Source: Perognathus longimembris pacificus
Taxonomy: Eukaryota; Chordata; Mammalia; Rodentia; Heteromyidae
DNA length: 64,000 nt
Direction: 5' to 3'
NCBI RefSeq assembly: GCF_023159225.1
Contig: NC_063174.1
Span: 38,103,691-38,167,690, forward strand
A program made the translations under genes and the position numbers. Shown here one piece after another: positions 12,264 through 24,489 of the stretch. Positions within the stretch are counted from its first letter, which is position 1. Each line of letters begins with the position of its first letter. The notes under the pieces are model-generated. The model was not told the origin of the DNA and made no database searches. It was given only the letters and a program-made list of their open reading frames with translations.

Positions 12264-12897
12264 ACAACATTTCTATGAATCTAAATTGATGTGTGTGTGC
12301 TAAGGAGGGGAAACATTTTGATTATCTGACAAAAGTTGAAAAAAATGGAGTGTATTTACAACATAGAAAAATGATCAATATGTAATAGGAAAATTCACTA
12401 AGAACTAAATGGCAATAAGCTAATATTTTGACATTATTTTAGAGACATAAGAGCCAATAATAAATCCTTTAGTACATTTAAAAGGATGATGCAAGTTAAT
12501 TAGATGGTAATATTTAATGATTACAGAATGATGGTTTTACTTTAGAGAATGAAGAGGATATCATGAGTGAGACAACAGAAACTGTTTCATAACATTTGTT
12601 AAGGAAAGGGATTCAGAAAGAATAATTCCAAAGCAAATCCTTAAAAAGAGAAATTAGTGTCAAAGTGATGCAGGCCTCGACACAACGGGGAGGTTATACT
12701 ATCCTTTCTTCCTGTATATGTTTCATCTTGTTCTTCTTTAGCCCCCCATATTTAGCTTCTATTTCTGCTTTTTCCTTCCCTGGCATTTCCCCTTCTCTTC
12801 TTTTCCAAGTCTTTTACTTAGGTGGCTTGAACAGAAACATCTCATTCTTTGCAAAATGTCTTAAGCCTATGCTGGCCAAATTTTTCTCCCCTAGGTG

Positions 12898-13680
12898 TAG
12901 AGAACTCTGAAGCTGAGCTGTGAGACCTGGAAAGGTTTGAGGCTGGAATGCTGTCTCGACAGTACTCAGAATGCTGACAGCTGGCCACGGAAGGGGTTAA
13001 AACTGACAGCTCTGGAGAAGGTCAAGAGTCTGGAATGCGGGGCTGGGGATATGGCCTAGTGGCAAGAGTGTTCGCCTCGTATACAGGAGGTCCTAGGTTC
13101 AATTCCTCAGCACCACATATACAGAAAATGGCCAGAAGTGGCGCTGTGGCTCAAGTGGCAGAATGCTAGCCTTGAGCAAAAACAAGCCAGGGACAGTGCT
13201 CAGGCCCTGAGTCTGAAGCCCAGGACTGGCCAAAAAAAAAAAAAAAAAAAAGAGTCTGGAATGCTGCCTCCCTTCCTTAGTGTTGGAAAGGTTGGCAACT
13301 AGCTTTGAGCCTTGGAGACCTTGACAGCTTAGCCTTGGGCCTAGACAGGGTGGACTTCATGTCTGAACTTTCCCTGGCTTGCAGCCTTCTGTCTCAAAAG
13401 AATAAGAGGACCAATGTCTCCCACAAACTCAGTTTGGGTTCTAATTGTAATATTAATATAGATGCTTTGCTTTTTGCATGTATCCATGATAACCTTCCTT
13501 GTGTGAACTCAAATATGCTTGCTTGTGGGAACTCGGGGCCCAAGAGCCCCTTGGAAGACTTGGTGCCCTGCTGATTTTATCTATACCTCTCTTCATTTTC
13601 TAATTTTCTTTGGTCCAGGTATCTCATTGTGCTGCCTCATGTTGCAGTTAGCAGCATCCAGGGTTTAGAGAGATTGTGAT
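12898..13680 (+). mobile_element. Possible LTR-type element
   Basis: After removing the SINE at 13,039-13,249, the sequence has recurring words (CTGGAAAGGTTTGAG, TTGGAAAGGTTGGC, CTGACAGCT) and a higher GC than its surroundings, as in rodent ERV LTRs. Ends are not defined and the family is unknown to me; the open frame 13,305-13,574 lies inside. Confidence 0.3.
13039..13249 (+). repeat. IDL-Geo SINE
   Basis: Flanked by AAGAGTCTGGAATGC at 13,024-13,038 and 13,250-13,264; A19 tail. Confidence 0.94.
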
Positions 13681-15450
13681 TTGTGTATATAACACTAACT
13701 ACATGCCCTGTGTTTATTCTAACCCATTCTCACTGTTTCCTTATAAGTACTACTTATTGACAAGTTTGGTTCATATTTTAACAAAGACTTTTGCCTGGGA
13801 AGTACAGGCAAACATAATGTGTTTCTAAACCCTTCAATATCTTTTTGAGATGAAAGTAGTTTACCATTGTTATCATCTCACAGATTAATAGAGAAGCTGA
13901 AACATAACAAAGACAGTGAGATGGACTGAAATAATACTACCCAATATGTATGTATGTATGTTCTGGATCAATTTGGACACAGGATTCTTAAGTTTCAAAC
14001 AAAGGAAACAAAGTCTTTCTTTTTATCCTTCTTATCTCTGTCTTCACATACTGCTATAAAATGGGCTGGGTGGCACAGATGTGTCCATCTTAGCTAACAC
14101 TTAGATAACAGGGAGATTCTGTATACACATGCATTGACCTTTCACTATAAGTCAACTAAATTGCAAGAAATACAATTTAATAGGGAAACTTCTAAACAAA
14201 ATGCTAATAAAATCCTTAAAGAGAGATTTATCCTATGGAGAGAGAGAAAATCAAATCTGAGACTCTTAATCAAGACTTTCAGTTTGTATTTTACCCATTG
14301 AATTCCTTCAGTCATTCCCCAATTTATCCCTATTGTCCTGTTCAATTCATTTTAAGACCATTTGGAGAGAAAGTAGGAGCTTCTGCCATGAAAGTTCCTA
14401 TTCTAGATTGACTTTAATAAAGTCTAGCCCTTAAGGCCAGCTCTAACTCTCAGGAATATCTTAGGTAATACTCATCCCTTAGAACTTCTTCATTTTTTTG
14501 TACCAATTATCTGTACTGTCTTCATACAAGTAATAACTTAGCCATCTTTAAAGATTTTTTTTCATCTATAGAATGATCTAACCTCCTGAAATCCCCATAA
14601 CTGATAGTACTATAGCGATACTAAAGTCAATCATAGAAACAGAAATGAAAGGCAGGGTCAGAGATATAGGACACATTTTAATACTTTAAAAATTCTTATT
14701 TTGCTTGAATTCTAATTTATTTTAAGCTTATTCTAAATTTATTTTAGTTTATTTTAGGGATCTGTATACCCATATTTATTAGTAAACCTTTCCAGATTTG
14801 TTTGAATTTGCAAACTTTTGTTCATTTGTGAAACCTGTATTGGGTCCTGTACTAGGGTCTAGAAGATTTTCTCTCTGCCCCTGGGTAAATTCAAGAAAAT
14901 ATTAAAATTAATCATTACTCAATAGTGAGACATTAGCAAGATAAAATGAGAGCACAGTTGACGGATATCCAAGTCAAACTGCATTCCATTTTTTCATCTT
15001 AATTAATGAGTAAAAAAGGCTCTACATCTGAAGAGGACATTTCATTTGTACTCTCCTTTGAAGTTAAAACCTTTTTGTAAGGGGTGTTATTCCCCAAGAA
15101 AAAGACACAAAGTAGTGTTTTAATCAACAAAAGAGAAGTAATGAAGGAAGATAGAAATTGTGGGTTTAAAATAGATCTTTTTCCCCAAACCAATCCCTCA
15201 CTTCTCCATTTTGTTTTTGTCATTGTGTTTACCTTGGGCAAGTAACTTCACATTCTGCATTTGATTTCCCTTATCTATTAAATGAGTGTATTCTCCTCTA
15301 AGCCCGATGGTAAGGCTGGAAGACTGATCAAGGGTCCTTCTGTCCATTCAAAATACAATCTTGTATTTCTAGTTCCAAACTGGCAAGCAGGAATCTTCTC
15401 AGGGGAAGGTCTAGGAAAGGACAACAAAGGAGGCCGAAGCCAGTTCTCAC
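13681..15450. other. SYNJ2BP: SYNJ2BP intron 2, unassigned
   Basis: Includes a short (TATG)n at about 13,947-13,963. No gene recognised; leads up to the exon 2 donor. Confidence 0.5.
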
Positions 15451-15587
15451 CGAGAGGATCTTATCACCCTCCTGGAGCCGCCCATCCTGGGCTGCAGCCC
15501 CATTCTCTTTGATTCTGCTCACGTAGATGCCACTGTCATTGGAGACATACTGTTGATCTGTCCCACCGACGATGTTGAAGCCCAGCC
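15451..15587 (-). CDS. SYNJ2BP: SYNJ2BP coding exon 2 (PDZ domain core)
   Basis: This 137-nt exon encodes the PDZ carboxylate-binding loop GLGF, then [20 protein letters not shown] and the [20 protein letters not shown] stretch. It is bounded by a polypyrimidine tract and TTTTCTCAG acceptor on the right and a GTGAGA donor on the left. Phase is 1 in and 0 out, consistent with exons 1 and 3. The PDZ fold uses this segment to grip C-terminal peptides of partners such as synaptojanin-2A and activin type II receptors. The open frame runs past both splice sites into intron, but the family match stops exactly at them, so the longer ORF is not the exon. A glutamine stands where I recall leucine in human (GAAAxDGRL), a surface position. 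All PDZ core residues visible here look intact. Confidence 0.96.
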
Positions 15588-16044
15588 CTGAGAAAATCAT
15601 GGAAAAGTGAAGGAGATGGGGTGAAGAAGAAAGAAAAGCATTAGAGAAGAAGAGAAGGAAGAAAGACAAAAAGCCTACTTGGGGAATGGGGGAGAGGCTG
15701 GCAAGCTGGACTGAGGTAGCTAGTGAACACTTATAAGCAAGGTCAATAAGTAGTAATACCAATAAAGGCCATGTCCACTTAAATCAGGTAGGACTAAACA
15801 TATAACACAGTGATGAAAATGACATGTTCAACTTATAAAGATCTATACACAACTTAAAGAATAGTAGTGGTTTCTTGTAAGATGAAAGAACTTCTGATCA
15901 CATTTGATTTTAATGCTGTTGATAGCATTCAGAGAACTCAATTATGGCTATTTCTGGTGCTAATATAACAGAGTCTGCTGTGCTCAGAAGAAGCTGTGCA
16001 TTTATTGATTTATTTTTAGTGTGTGTGGCATATGTTTGCATGCA
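15588..16044. other. SYNJ2BP: SYNJ2BP intron 1, near exon 2
   Basis: Purine-rich on the plus strand (polypyrimidine tract of the exon 2 acceptor on the minus strand), then unassigned sequence. Confidence 0.55.
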
Positions 16045-16272
16045 GGCCAGTGCTAGGGCTTGAACTCAAGGCCTGGGCACTGTCCCTGGGATTTTTTTCC
16101 TCAAGGCTAGTGCTCTACCACTTGTGCCACAGCTCCACTTCGGCTTTTTTGGTGATTAATTAGAGGTAAGGGTCTCACGGATTTTCCTGCCCAGGCTAGC
16201 TTTGAACCATAATCCTCAAACCTCAACCTCCTGAATAGCTAGGATTATATGTGTGAGCCACTTAGCCCAGTT
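16045..16272 (-). repeat. Composite B1-like + Geo SINE
   Basis: Reverse: Geo part GGGCTTGAACTCAAGGCCTG, then head ending TAGGATTATATGTGTGAGCC. Confidence 0.82.
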
Positions 16273-17060
16273 GTAGCTGTGCTTTTAACCAACGATCAAT
16301 TGAACTGTTTTCTAATTCAGTGGAGAAGGTTTCCTAATGCAAATACCTTCACCTCCATACTTTTCTTCTTCAAAGATTCTGGAGAGTTTGTGTATGGTAG
16401 AGTGTAGACAAATTGGAAGAAGTGGTCTTGGGCACTAGTACTGGAAGAAACTCCTGCTTCAGGGTAGCACTGAATCACCAATTTTACTCTTCATTTTCAA
16501 CCTCAAGTATAACTAACCACATATGATGGCCAAGTTTTTCTCACTCTAGAAGAAAATAACTACTCACTACAACTTGACATCCCCTTTCCATCCCCAGTCT
16601 CTGGTATCCACCATCCTGTACTTTGTTTCTATGAGTCTATTTTAGATGCATGTAAATTTTGAGTTATGGAATATAAGTTAGTTCTAGACATCTGCTGCAC
16701 CACACTATGCCTAGAGATAAAATACTATATTGCTTACTTTAAAATCTGTTAATAGATCCAAGTGTTCTTATCACAATAAAATGCAATAAAACAAGTACAG
16801 AAAGCCAAAAGCTAGTTAGCTAACTTACCAAAGTGTTATTTCCATGATTCAACTACTAAGTTGTGAAAAGAAAAGGATTTCACTTAACAGAAACTGCTGT
16901 CATGAAGGTTTGGTTACCTATACATTAAAAAAAAAAAAGAAGAAGAGGGGAACATTTGTAGGGCCTTCTTTTGTTAGTTACTGCTATAATTCAGGACCAC
17001 ATTGCAAAGGAAAGGAAGAAAATTAGGGACCAACTAAAAGACAAAAATTTATCAGTATAG
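16273..17060. other. SYNJ2BP: SYNJ2BP intron 1, unassigned
   Basis: AT-rich, no element or gene recognised beyond a short A-run at about 16,926-16,938. Confidence 0.5.
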
Positions 17061-17548
17061 TGTTGGGGCATCGGCTTGGCAGGTCCTGAGAGACCGCCCC
17101 TTTCTCCAGCCCTGGGGCTGCGTGGATATTAGCCACTCCTACCCACTTCCGGGTTGGAATGTCTCATAATGGCAACCAGCGGAGCCCAAGGGGGTGGTCC
17201 TGTGGGCTGTGATCTCCGCCTCTGGGGGAAGTTCCATGACATCACTGTGATGGACAGCTCATCAGCCTATTGCTAGTATCCAGCTAGTTCCTCCCCTTCC
17301 TCCTGCCATTACTTTCATAAAAACCCCTCCCCTGAGTAAGGTGGGAGTTCCAGAAGCTTACCCCGAGAAGCCTTCGTATTTCTGTCCTTCATTTCAGGGG
17401 GGAAGAGGGGCATTCTTGTGTCTACACACCGCCAAGGTTTGCACATTGGGCCACACTCCAGCTTTCCGCCCGGCAGGACAGGGTGGAACACGCGTGAGGG
17501 TGAAAGGGGTCCCGACATACTAGGACCAGTCTACTACTGGTCTCAACA
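17061..17548 (+). mobile_element. Probable solo LTR of an endogenous retrovirus
   Basis: A 488-base GC-rich island in AT-rich intron with LTR-style ends TGTTG...CAACA, a TATA-like CATAAAA near 17,316 followed by C-rich sequence, and no coding region on either side. An obvious short duplication at the two ends was not found, so the boundaries are provisional. Overlapping open frames on both strands at 17,315-17,523 have no domain. Confidence 0.55.
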
Positions 17549-18547
17549 AAAAAATTAATACCCAAAGAGACATATGTGGACTTCCTAAAAAGTTCTTCCC
17601 ATTGATTGGATGAAGTTTACACCTAAAGTTCAGACTACTAAACACGGCACTAGCAAGTCAAGCTGCCATGTAATGAAAACCATAAAGAATCAGCAGAAAA
17701 CCTACCATTTAAATAGCATACCTTAAAAAAATAAAAATAAATAGCATATCTTGAAGGCATAATCTCTGTAGCCAGAGAAATTCTATATGTTCTTAGACCA
17801 TTTTCTTAGAATACCCTTTGTATCATAGAATATTGAAGATATTGAGGAAGAGCTGGGAATTTGAGACAAGGCAAAATGGCAGAGGGATCTAGATTATGGA
17901 ATATTTTATAATGACTTAAAAAGTGTGGTAGTTTTTTGAGGAAGGGACTGAGGCACTCTAGTAATTCTGGAACAAGTATTTAAACAAATTTTTCTAACAT
18001 CCTTACTATGGTTGGGTTGAAGTCTCTCATGGTCGCTGCCTCTAGGGGTCTTGGGAACAGATTGTTAGTGTTAAGCAGACAAATACAGATGCAGTACAAT
18101 AGTTAGCAAAGGAAAAGAGAACTTAGCTAAGGTTATTTCAAGCTACAGGACAGTAATTTTTTAAAAAAGAGAGAAAGGAGAAATAACCCTGAGATTTCTT
18201 ACAAACAAATTGCAGTCTATTACTTATAAAAATTATTATGTAGGTACAAGAATGGGCCATTGTTACTTCTGTTGCAAATAAACCAAATCACTTTAAATAC
18301 TCCTAGATTACTGAAAGCCCTTCCACAGCTACATTTACAGAATGGAGCTCTTTTATAACTCCACACCTACATGAGTCACCACAGCCACAAAAGCCACCAA
18401 AATCATTATTCACCACAGCACTGAGTAGCAATATCACGATTCAAACCTAAAATTGGGGATGTAGTTCAGTGGCAAAATAAAATAACGAGATAAAGAGAAC
18501 AGAAGATATAAAGTACAATAAAATGTAGGTCTTAGACACCCCTCTCC
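17549..18547. other. SYNJ2BP: SYNJ2BP intron 1, unassigned
   Basis: Unique-looking AT-rich sequence; a very short ID-like scrap near 18,455-18,476. Confidence 0.5.
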
Positions 18548-18955
18548 CTCTTTCTGGACTGGGGTTTGAACTCAGGTTCCTACTTGTTTGGTTGGCATTC
18601 TACCACTTCAGCTATGCCTCCAGAACCATTTTTTTTTTTTTTTTTTTTTTGCCTTGGACTCAGGGCCTGAGCACTGTCCCTGGCTTCTTTTTGCTCAAGG
18701 GTAGCACTCTGCCACTTGAGCCACAGCGCCACTTCTGGCCGTTTTGTGTATGTGGTGCTGGGGATTTGAACCCAGGGCCTCATGTATATGAGGCAAGCAC
18801 TCTTGCCACTAGGCCATATCCCCAGCCCCCAGAACCATTGTTTTGCTGGTTATTTTGGAGATGAAATTTCTTGGACTTTTCTGCCCAGGTAATCATCTGT
18901 GTATCTCAGCCTCTTGAGTAGCCAGGATCACAAGAATTAACAACTAAGCACCTGG
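18548..18955 (-). repeat. Old ID/B1-like composite SINE, split
   Basis: Reverse relic (TGGGGTTTGAACTCAGGTTC ... CTCAGCCTCTTGAGTAGCCA) interrupted by the younger element at 18,631-18,828. Confidence 0.7.
18631..18828 (-). repeat. IDL-Geo SINE nested in older SINE
   Basis: Flanked by CCAGAACCATT at 18,620-18,630 and 18,829-18,839. Confidence 0.93.
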
Positions 18956-19257
18956 ATCTGAAGAAAATTCTTTATAAAATACATAGCAATTACTATATTG
19001 AAGGCAAGACACTCAGAGTAGTTGTCAACCAACTAGTGACTGCTCCATACCTAAATTAGAGAATTTAATGGGGAAAGGATAAATATACATAATAAATATG
19101 AAAACTCCTGAAGATAGGAAAACATTAAAATGTTCACCAATCTATAAATAGGAAAAGACTATGGAAAAATTAGTCAAATTGAGTCTGTAACTTATGACAT
19201 AGAAATCCTCTTGAGGAGTAGTTTCTGGCCAAGGTGATGATTAAAATCTCCAACAAG

Positions 19258-19813
19258 ATTCGCAGGGAAATGGTCAGAACTTGAACAAATAATGTTGAGC
19301 GAGACAAGCCTAGAACACAGAAAACAAAGGGGCATGATCTCCCTGATATATGACTGTTACGATGGAGTGATGGAGAAACAGTAGAGACCAGGTCTGTGAA
19401 ACCAAAAACTGCTTGTCAAATGGTATTTCCCATAGGATTGGGTCAGCGACCCAACATTATGTAACTAAAACCAAACAACTACTCAACATATAAAGGTCAA
19501 AAATTGACCTCTCAGTGGAATACAATAGTTCAAAAGCTATGTATGTATGTTCATATAAGACTACTGTCGACATATTGTCTAATGTCGACATTACATTTAA
19601 AGCCCTAGGCGAATTTTCTTGGGCGTAGGCCACGTGGCTACTCTATATGTTCTTGGTACATTGTGTATTGTATATATGTCTACCTAACCTAGGGAAGGGA
19701 AAGAAAAACAGGGTGTAAGATATCACAAGAAATGTACACATTGCCCTACTATGTAACTGTACCCTTTTTGCTCAATACCTTGTCAAAAAATTGTTTAATT
19801 AATAAATAATAAA
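19258..19813 (+). mobile_element. 5'-truncated L1 (3' end only)
   Basis: Plus-strand L1: last codons of ORF2 (as in [20 protein letters not shown]), then the same 3' UTR as the full-length copy, ending in an A-rich tail. Flanked by the 15-bp duplication AAAATCTCCAACAAG at 19,243-19,257 and 19,814-19,828. Confidence 0.94.
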
Positions 19814-19949
19814 AAAATCTCCAACAAGCATCCAGCACAAGTAGCAACCAAGAAGAATGGATGCTTGCTGAAAGCCATCAGAGGAAAAAAAGCTATCCAG
19901 TCCATACCTATTAATTATCAGCTGTGGAAAAAAATATTACTGGCTCCAT

Positions 19950-20188
19950 GAGCCAGGTGCGGGTGGCTCACATCTGTAATCCTAGCTACTCAGGAGGCTG
20001 AGATCTGAGGATTGAGGTTAGAAGCCAGCCTGGGCAGAAAAGTCCCTGTGAGTCTCAACTCCAACTAACCACCAAAAAACTGAAAGTAGAGCTGTGGCTC
20101 AAAGTGGTAGAGCACTAGCCTTGAGTAAAAGAGCTCAGGGACAGTGCCCAGGCCTTGAATTCAAGCCTCACAAATGACAAAAAAAATA
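19950..20188 (+). repeat. Composite B1-like + Geo SINE
   Basis: GAGCCAGGTGCGGGTGGCTC head retains good 7SL similarity; Geo module from about 20,090; A-tail at 20,179. Confidence 0.88.
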
Positions 20189-20318
20189 GTATTATCAGCT
20201 GTATCTCATAAAAAATGTAAGAATATGTTCTTGGCAGCACATTTTGTTGTAATAGTGTGGAATTGATGGTGTCCATCTTTTGGGAAATAAATTAAAATAT
20301 AAATTAAGATATAAACGT

Positions 20319-20448
20319 ACCAACCACCAATGGCTCTTGCCTGTAATCCTAGCTATTCAGGAGGCTGAGATCTGAGAATCACAATTCAAAGCCAGCTTAG
20401 GCAGGAAAATTCATAAGGCTCTTATCGCCAATTAACCTCCAAAAAGCT
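20319..20448 (+). repeat. B1-like head without Geo module
   Basis: CCTGTAATCCTAGCTATTCA through CCAATTAACCTCCAAAAAGC; the element stops at the junction where the Geo half normally begins. Confidence 0.75.
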
Positions 20449-20880
20449 AAACATTTCATATTCATAACTACAGTGACATGAACAGTCTTGAAAAGTAATT
20501 GGTATTAATAGCACAATACTTTCCTACATAAAAACATGCACTAATAAAAATGCATGAATATTTAAGGACATGTAAAAGCTACATTCAGTACCATATAAGT
20601 ATCCACAGAAGGACATACAACAGTGTGCTCTCAGATACTAAGGTCCAAATTATGAACAAAGAGAGAAGAATAAAAGATTGAGACTCAACAGATGTTCTTA
20701 AAGGGTCAGTGAACAAAATATTGCTTTGTGAACTCATTATAATGTGCTAATAACTTTAAAACATGGCAAAATTAAAATGGGTTGCTTGGTCTCTAATGTA
20801 AACAAGCAGTCCAAAATAAAAAGCAAAAGAGACAGGGTTGCACAAGAATGACACCACTGCATTGAAAGAAAAGATGTCTA

Positions 20881-21117
20881 AGCCAGGCACAGGTGGTTTA
20901 TGCCTATAATCCTAGCTACTCAGGAGGCTGAGATCTGAGGATTGCAGTTAGAAGCCAAACCAGGCAGGAAAGTCCCAGTGAGACTCTTATCTCCAATTAA
21001 CTACTTAAAAACCAGAAGTAGAATTGTGGCTCAAAGTAGTAGAGCAATAGTCTTGAGCAAAAGACCTCAAGAACAGTGCCCTAAGTTCAAGCTTCACAAC
21101 CAACAAGAAAAAAGAAA
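20881..21117 (+). repeat. Composite B1-like + Geo SINE
   Basis: AAGCCAGGCACAGGTGGTTT head, Geo half GAATTGTGGCTCAAAGTAGT, A-rich end. Confidence 0.85.
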
Positions 21118-21324
21118 AGATGTCTAATAGAAGTGCCCTGGAAAGCTCAATGAGAACTGCTTTTTTCTGGATTCTTCTTGATTCCAGCCTGTTTATTGAC
21201 TCTGGTAACAGTCAATATTCACTGAGTACTTAATGCACACCAAGTGTACATTACATATACTTTACATATATTACATAATCTTCTCAACAAATTGTTATTC
21301 TGTGTGCGTGCATGTGTGCGCACC

Positions 21325-21547
21325 CATTCCTGGGGCTTGAACTCAGGGAACTCAGGCACTATCTTTGAGCTGTTGTGCTCAAGGCTAGTACTCTACCACT
21401 TTGAGCCATAGCATCATTTCCAGCTTTTGAGTAGTTAACCAGAGACGAGTCTCACAGATTTTCCTGCCTGGGCTGGCTTTGAACCCTGATCCTTAGATCT
21501 CAGCCTTCTGAGCCGCTAGGTCACAGGCATGAGCCACCAGTGCCTGG
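21325..21547 (-). repeat. Composite B1-like + Geo SINE
   Basis: Reverse; ends CAGGCATGAGCCACCAGTGC. The preceding TGTGTGCGTG run may be the decayed tail. Confidence 0.85.
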
Positions 21548-22229
21548 AATCTACTCTTTTTTTAACAACAAAAATATTTTAACAAAACAATTTTAAGTAA
21601 GGCATAAGGAGAATACCAAAGGCAGCCCAACTCTGGTGATGACAAGAGTCTTAAATTAGACTGCTGGATTCTAATTTTCAACTATCTTCTAATACATGGG
21701 GGAAAAAAAATCTAAGCACTCTGGCTATCCTGGAAGCCAGCTGATTTTGGGGCTAGCTCTGAATAAGCAAGATTGAATAATAGTTGTAGGACAGTCTCCA
21801 TAAGTAATATATTTCAGAGAAAGAATTTTTTACTTTCTGGAGTTGTGTCACTAGGGCCCAAGCCTATTGCTTACCTTCAGGCCAGAGATGGAAAAGCCCT
21901 TCATGTTATTCAGATTCTTATGTATAAAATCTAAAAATTATAAAGCAAAAGAGCAATGCTAAAGCCATTATTACGGAACTAAATCTAATAAATTAAGTAA
22001 AATGAACCAAAATAATCTGTGAACATCAGATTATAAAAATCATGAGTTGTGAGTGCTAGATCAACACTATTTTCCTCTCTACATAGAGACTTTTCAATCA
22101 CAGGATCAATTCCACTAATTTTCCCCAGACATCAAATGAACTCTGTTGAAAAGATTTATATTTACTTTGATAAAACATACTTAACATAAACTGAGCCATG
22201 AAACAATATTTAAATGAATAACCTAGTGG
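21548..22229. other. SYNJ2BP: SYNJ2BP intron 1, unassigned
   Basis: No feature recognised. Confidence 0.5.
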
Positions 22230-23560
22230 CACTGTAAGTAGATTCATAATGTTGTGCATTTATCACCACTATCCATATCCAGCACTTTTCACTTCTGTCC
22301 TTCAAAAAAAACTTCTATATCCATCAGACAACAACTCCTCTTTCTTCCCTTCCCCTGCCTTCAGAACTTTTATATACTTTTTGTCTAGATACCTTACAAA
22401 CATTATCATACAATAAGGTTTTTGGCTTTATTTCACCTAGGATAGTATCTTCAAAGTTTATCTGTGTTGTAGCACATATCAAACCCACATATCAGATCCT
22501 TTTAAGGCTGAATATTCCAATGCTTACATACATGGCATTCTGTTATCCATTATTCTGTCACTGAACATTAGGGGGTTAAGTCCATGTACTGGCTACTGTG
22601 AATAACATTTCTATGACAACTGGTATGCTAGGATATGTTTGAATCTGTAGTTTCCTTTGAGTATATATTTATAGGGATGGAACTGATGGATCACACTGAA
22701 ATTGTTTTAACTCTGTGAAGAACTGCCAAATTCTTTTTTCACAGTTTTTTACATTCCCACCAGTCATGCATAGGGCTCCCATTTGCCATCTCTTTCCTAA
22801 CACTTATTTTATAATTCCCATTCCAATGGGTGTAAAATATGTCTTATATGGCTTCAATCTGCATTTCCCAAATGACTAGTAATGTTGAATTTTTTCATAT
22901 GCTTATCAGTCATTTGTTTATTTCCTATGGAAAATGATCTCTTCAGTCCTAAGGATATTTTTTAAAATTTGTTTTGTTGAGGAATTGAAAGAGTTCTTTA
23001 TTTTCCTGCCAATTCACTACAGGATAATTTGCACATACTTGTCTCATTCCATGGACTACCTTCAAAACTCCTATAGAGTTCTTTGGTGCACAAAGTATAT
23101 AATTTTTATGAAATCTCATTTATTTTTCTTTTGTTTTCTATGTATTTGGTGTTATAGCCAAAATAAGAACCAAGTCCAATGTCATGAAGACCTTTTCCTG
23201 TCTTCTAAAAGTTTTATAGCTTTAGCTCTTACATATAAATACTTCATGAATGTCTAGTTGATTTTTGTATATAAGGATTCAAACTTCATTTTGTTGCCAA
23301 TGGATACCTAGTTATCCCAGTACTACATATAAACAAGTAGTAGTCTGTAATTTGAAAGAATGTTCTACATCAATCTGTTAAGTATAATTTGTTTATAATG
23401 TTCTTCAAGTTTTCTATTTATGCATCTTCAGTTGTCTGTCTTATCTATTACTGAAAATCTATTATTGTAAAGTCATTTGTTTTTCCTCTCAATTCTTCAA
23501 CATTTATTTAATGCATTTTGGGTCCTTATTTTTTTGGTGCATTTATGTTTACAACTTTTA
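22230..23560 (-). mobile_element. Ancient L1 fragment
   Basis: Minus-strand L1 ORF2 end and upstream part, strongly diverged: plus-strand words such as TTTTACATTCCCACCAGTCA, AATGGGTGTAAAATATG and CTGCATTTCCCAAATGACTA are the complement of the ORF2 C-terminal region. Limits are approximate. Confidence 0.75.
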
Positions 23561-23561
23561 T

Positions 23562-23769
23562 TTATTTTATTTTATTTTTTTGCCAGTCCTGGGACTGAAC
23601 TCCAGGCCTGAGCACTGTCCCTGGCTTCTTTCTGCTCAAGGATAGCACTCTACCACTTGAGCCACAGCGCCACTTCTGGCTTTTTCTATATATGTGGTGC
23701 TGAGGAATCGAACACAGGGCTTCATGTATACAAGGCAAGCACTCTACCACTAGGCCATATTCCTAGCCG
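23562..23769 (-). repeat. IDL-Geo SINE
   Basis: Reverse element at the edge of the ancient L1. Near-identical flanks TTTACAACTTTTAT and TTTACAATTTTTAT suggest a duplication. Confidence 0.88.
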
Positions 23770-23804
23770 CTCTTTACAATTTTTATATTATTATGAAGAA
23801 TTGA

Positions 23805-24020
23805 GGGCTGGGGATATGGCCTAGTGGCAAAGAGTGCTTGCCTCGTATACATGAGGCCCTGGGTTCAATTCCCCAGCACCACATATATAGAAAACGACCA
23901 GAAGGGGCGCTGTGGCTCAAGTGGCAGAGTGCTAGCCTTGAGCAAAAAAAAAAAGAAGCCAGGGACAGTGCTCAGGCCCTGAGTCCAAGGCCCAGGACTG
24001 GCCAAAAAAAAAAAAAAAAA
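23805..24020 (+). repeat. IDL-Geo SINE
   Basis: Duplication AAGAATTGA at 23,796-23,804 and 24,021-24,029; an extra A-run (23,945-23,954) inside the Geo half. Forms an inverted pair with the element at 23,562. Confidence 0.93.
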
Positions 24021-24029
24021 AAGAATTGA

Positions 24030-24175
24030 TTTTCTTTTTGTAGTGCTAAGGATTGAATCCAGTACCTTGAATGCACTAATCAAGTGCTTTGCTCTCACTC
24101 CTTATATTTTAGACAGGGTCTTGCTGCTACCTTTGCCTAGACTGAACTAAAATGTACAATTCTCCTGCCTGTGCA
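24030..24175 (-). repeat. Old ID/B1-like SINE relic
   Basis: Diverged reverse fragment (GCTAAGGATTGAATCCAGTA, then GACAGGGTCTTGCTGC). Confidence 0.5.
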
Positions 24176-24244
24176 AGGGATTTGGGTGTGTGCTATCAAA
24201 CCAGTTTTCTAATGAATTGGTGTTCAAAACCAAACACACAAAAA

Positions 24245-24467
24245 CCCTGCCAGGCACACCTAGTGGTTTATTCAGGAGGCTGAGATCTGAAGATTGCGGC
24301 CCAAAGCCAGCCCTGGCAGGAAAGACTGTGAGACTTAGATCTTCAATTAAGCCAGAAAGCCACAAGTAGAACTATGGCTCAAGTGGCAGAGTGCTAGCCT
24401 TGAGCAAAAAAAGTTCAGTGACAGCACCTCAGGCCCTGAGTTCAAGCTCCAGGGCTAGCCTACACCA
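24245..24467 (+). repeat. Composite B1-like + Geo SINE
   Basis: Head shortened (GCCAGGCACACCTAGTGG then directly TTCAGGAGGCTGAGATC), normal Geo half. Confidence 0.82.
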
Positions 24468-24489
24468 CCCTTCCCTATCCCCAAAACTC

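Noticed and set aside
15328..15762. 144-residue open frame containing the PDZ segment as a complete gene
   Set aside because: Homology to SYNJ2BP stops exactly at consensus splice sites (15,451 and 15,587); the rest is intron read-through.
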